From: Bacteroidota bacterium
GTDB taxonomy: Bacteria > Bacteroidota > Bacteroidia > Flavobacteriales > Flavobacteriaceae
Direction: 5' to 3'
Length of the DNA: 22,764 bases
NCBI GenBank assembly: GCA_023427845.1
Contig: JAEYZX010000019.1
Location: forward strand, 1-22,764
Under the pieces are notes generated by a model. That model made no database searches, was not told the origin of the DNA, and worked only from the letters and a program-made list of their open reading frames with translations. How positions within the stretch are numbered: position 1 is the first letter of the stretch; every line of letters begins with the position of its first letter. Position numbers and translations under genes: made by a program. Of the stretch, positions 22,230 to 22,764 are shown piece by piece.

Positions 22230-22764
22230 CAGCGTTTTCGATAGAGACGAACACCCGCACCGTCGATTCAATCCGCTGACAGGCGAGTGGATACTCGTGT
22301 CGCCGCATCGCGCCAAACGACCTTGGCAAGGACAACAGGAGGTTGCCGCGATTGAGGATCTTCCGCATTATGACAAAACCTGCTACCTGTGCCCGGGTAA
22401 CACGCGTGCAAATGGCGAAAAGAATCCGGAGTATACCGATGTTTATGTTTTCGACAACGACTTTCCTTCATTGCTTACGGATAACGTACAGGAGCAAACC
22501 GGCGGCGATGAGCTTTTTATTTTAAAACCTGAACGCGGCCTCAATAAAGTCATCTGTTTTTCACCTCGCCATGATCTTACAATTCCCGAAATGGAAGTTG
22601 ATGCAATCGAGAAAGTAATTTTGGCGTGGAAACAGCAATACTTCGAAATCGGCAGCAGGGATTTTATCAATCACGTTCAGATTTTTGAGAATAAAGGCAG
22701 CGTTATGGGCTGCAGCAATCCGCATCCGCACGGGCAGATTTGGGCGCAGTCGTCACTTCCGACC
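22207..22764 (+). CDS. galT: Galactose-1-phosphate uridylyltransferase, N-terminal part, cut by the window edge
   Basis: GalT exchanges UMP between UDP-glucose and galactose-1-phosphate, completing entry of galactose into central metabolism. The 186 codons in the window contain HPHRRFNPLTGEWILVSPHR (16-35), the zinc-binding C59 and C62 in CYLCPG, and the active-site HPHGQIWA with H175 as the expected uridylylated histidine. About half of the usual length of about 350 residues is present. The ATG at 22207 lies inside galK; it is the only start that keeps the conserved N-terminus intact. Neither a sugar transporter nor a regulator is seen before the edge. Confidence 0.96.
   Translation, partial: MEHRDINSSVFDRDEHPHRRFNPLTGEWILVSPHRAKRPWQGQQEVAAIEDLPHYDKTCYLCPGNTRANGEKNPEYTDVYVFDNDFPSLLTDNVQEQTGGDELFILKPERGLNKVICFSPRHDLTIPEMEVDAIEKVILAWKQQYFEIGSRDFINHVQIFENKGSVMGCSNPHPHGQIWAQSSLPT

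Noticed and set aside
1..22764. CRISPR arrays and riboswitches
   Set aside because: No regularly spaced repeats were seen, and no leader long enough or with a recognisable conserved core was found upstream of purL, the menaquinone operon or the galactose operon.

Overview
The window looks like chromosomal DNA of a member of the Bacteroidota, most likely Flavobacteriaceae and probably Flavobacterium or a close relative. Four things point there. Several genes have the Bacteroidota promoter pattern TTG-N19/20-TAnnTTTG (upstream of purL, tRNA-His and the histidine kinase). Start codons lack clear Shine-Dalgarno sequences and lie in A-rich leaders. Many lipoproteins carry short lipoboxes. Families typical of this group are present (DUF3667, BshB1, MenI-MenF pair). 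Base composition looks like low-to-mid 40s percent GC by eye and is even across the window. I see no phage, plasmid, transposase, CRISPR or toxin-antitoxin genes.

Layout. 1-3.4 kb (minus): the N-terminal half of purL (cut by the window edge) and a large beta-helix lipoprotein. 3.5-5.7 kb (plus): a tightly overlapping three-gene operon of a hotdog thioesterase (probably DHNA-CoA thioesterase), isochorismate synthase and the bacillithiol deacetylase BshB1. 5.7-7.1 kb: tRNA-His with its own promoter and terminator, a strong palindromic repeat, two small proteins of unknown function and a patch of GCCACGAATT-type dispersed repeats. 7.1-10.2 kb (minus): a basic exported peptide, a dienelactone-hydrolase-like exported enzyme, a DUF3667 zinc-ribbon membrane protein and an M28 peptidase lipoprotein. 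10.3-18.1 kb: a mosaic of mostly single-gene units on both strands (DUF1801, a very hydrophilic protein, a YihY/BrkB membrane protein, a DUF2892-SRPBCC fusion, a small lipoprotein, a VOC protein, an MscS channel, a PAS histidine kinase, a DUF1508 protein and a disordered lipoprotein). Several of these families recur in envelope or osmotic stress contexts, so this part may be a general-stress neighbourhood; that is inference. 18.2 kb to the end (plus): a galactose operon, GH2 glycosidase - galM - galK - galT (cut by the window edge).

How the genes fit together. The last operon forms a coherent route: a GH2 enzyme without signal peptide releases a sugar, presumably galactose, in the cytoplasm. 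GalM supplies the alpha anomer, GalK phosphorylates it and GalT moves it onto UDP. The MenI/MenF pair belongs to menaquinone synthesis; BshB1, translationally coupled to MenF, belongs to synthesis of the thiol bacillithiol. I found no clearly novel multi-gene system. The most interesting leads are the hairpin just before the galactose operon, the possible surface-export signal on the beta-helix lipoprotein, the inverted repeat in the purL promoter, the DUF3667/M28 translational coupling and the set of small disordered proteins in the 10-18 kb region.
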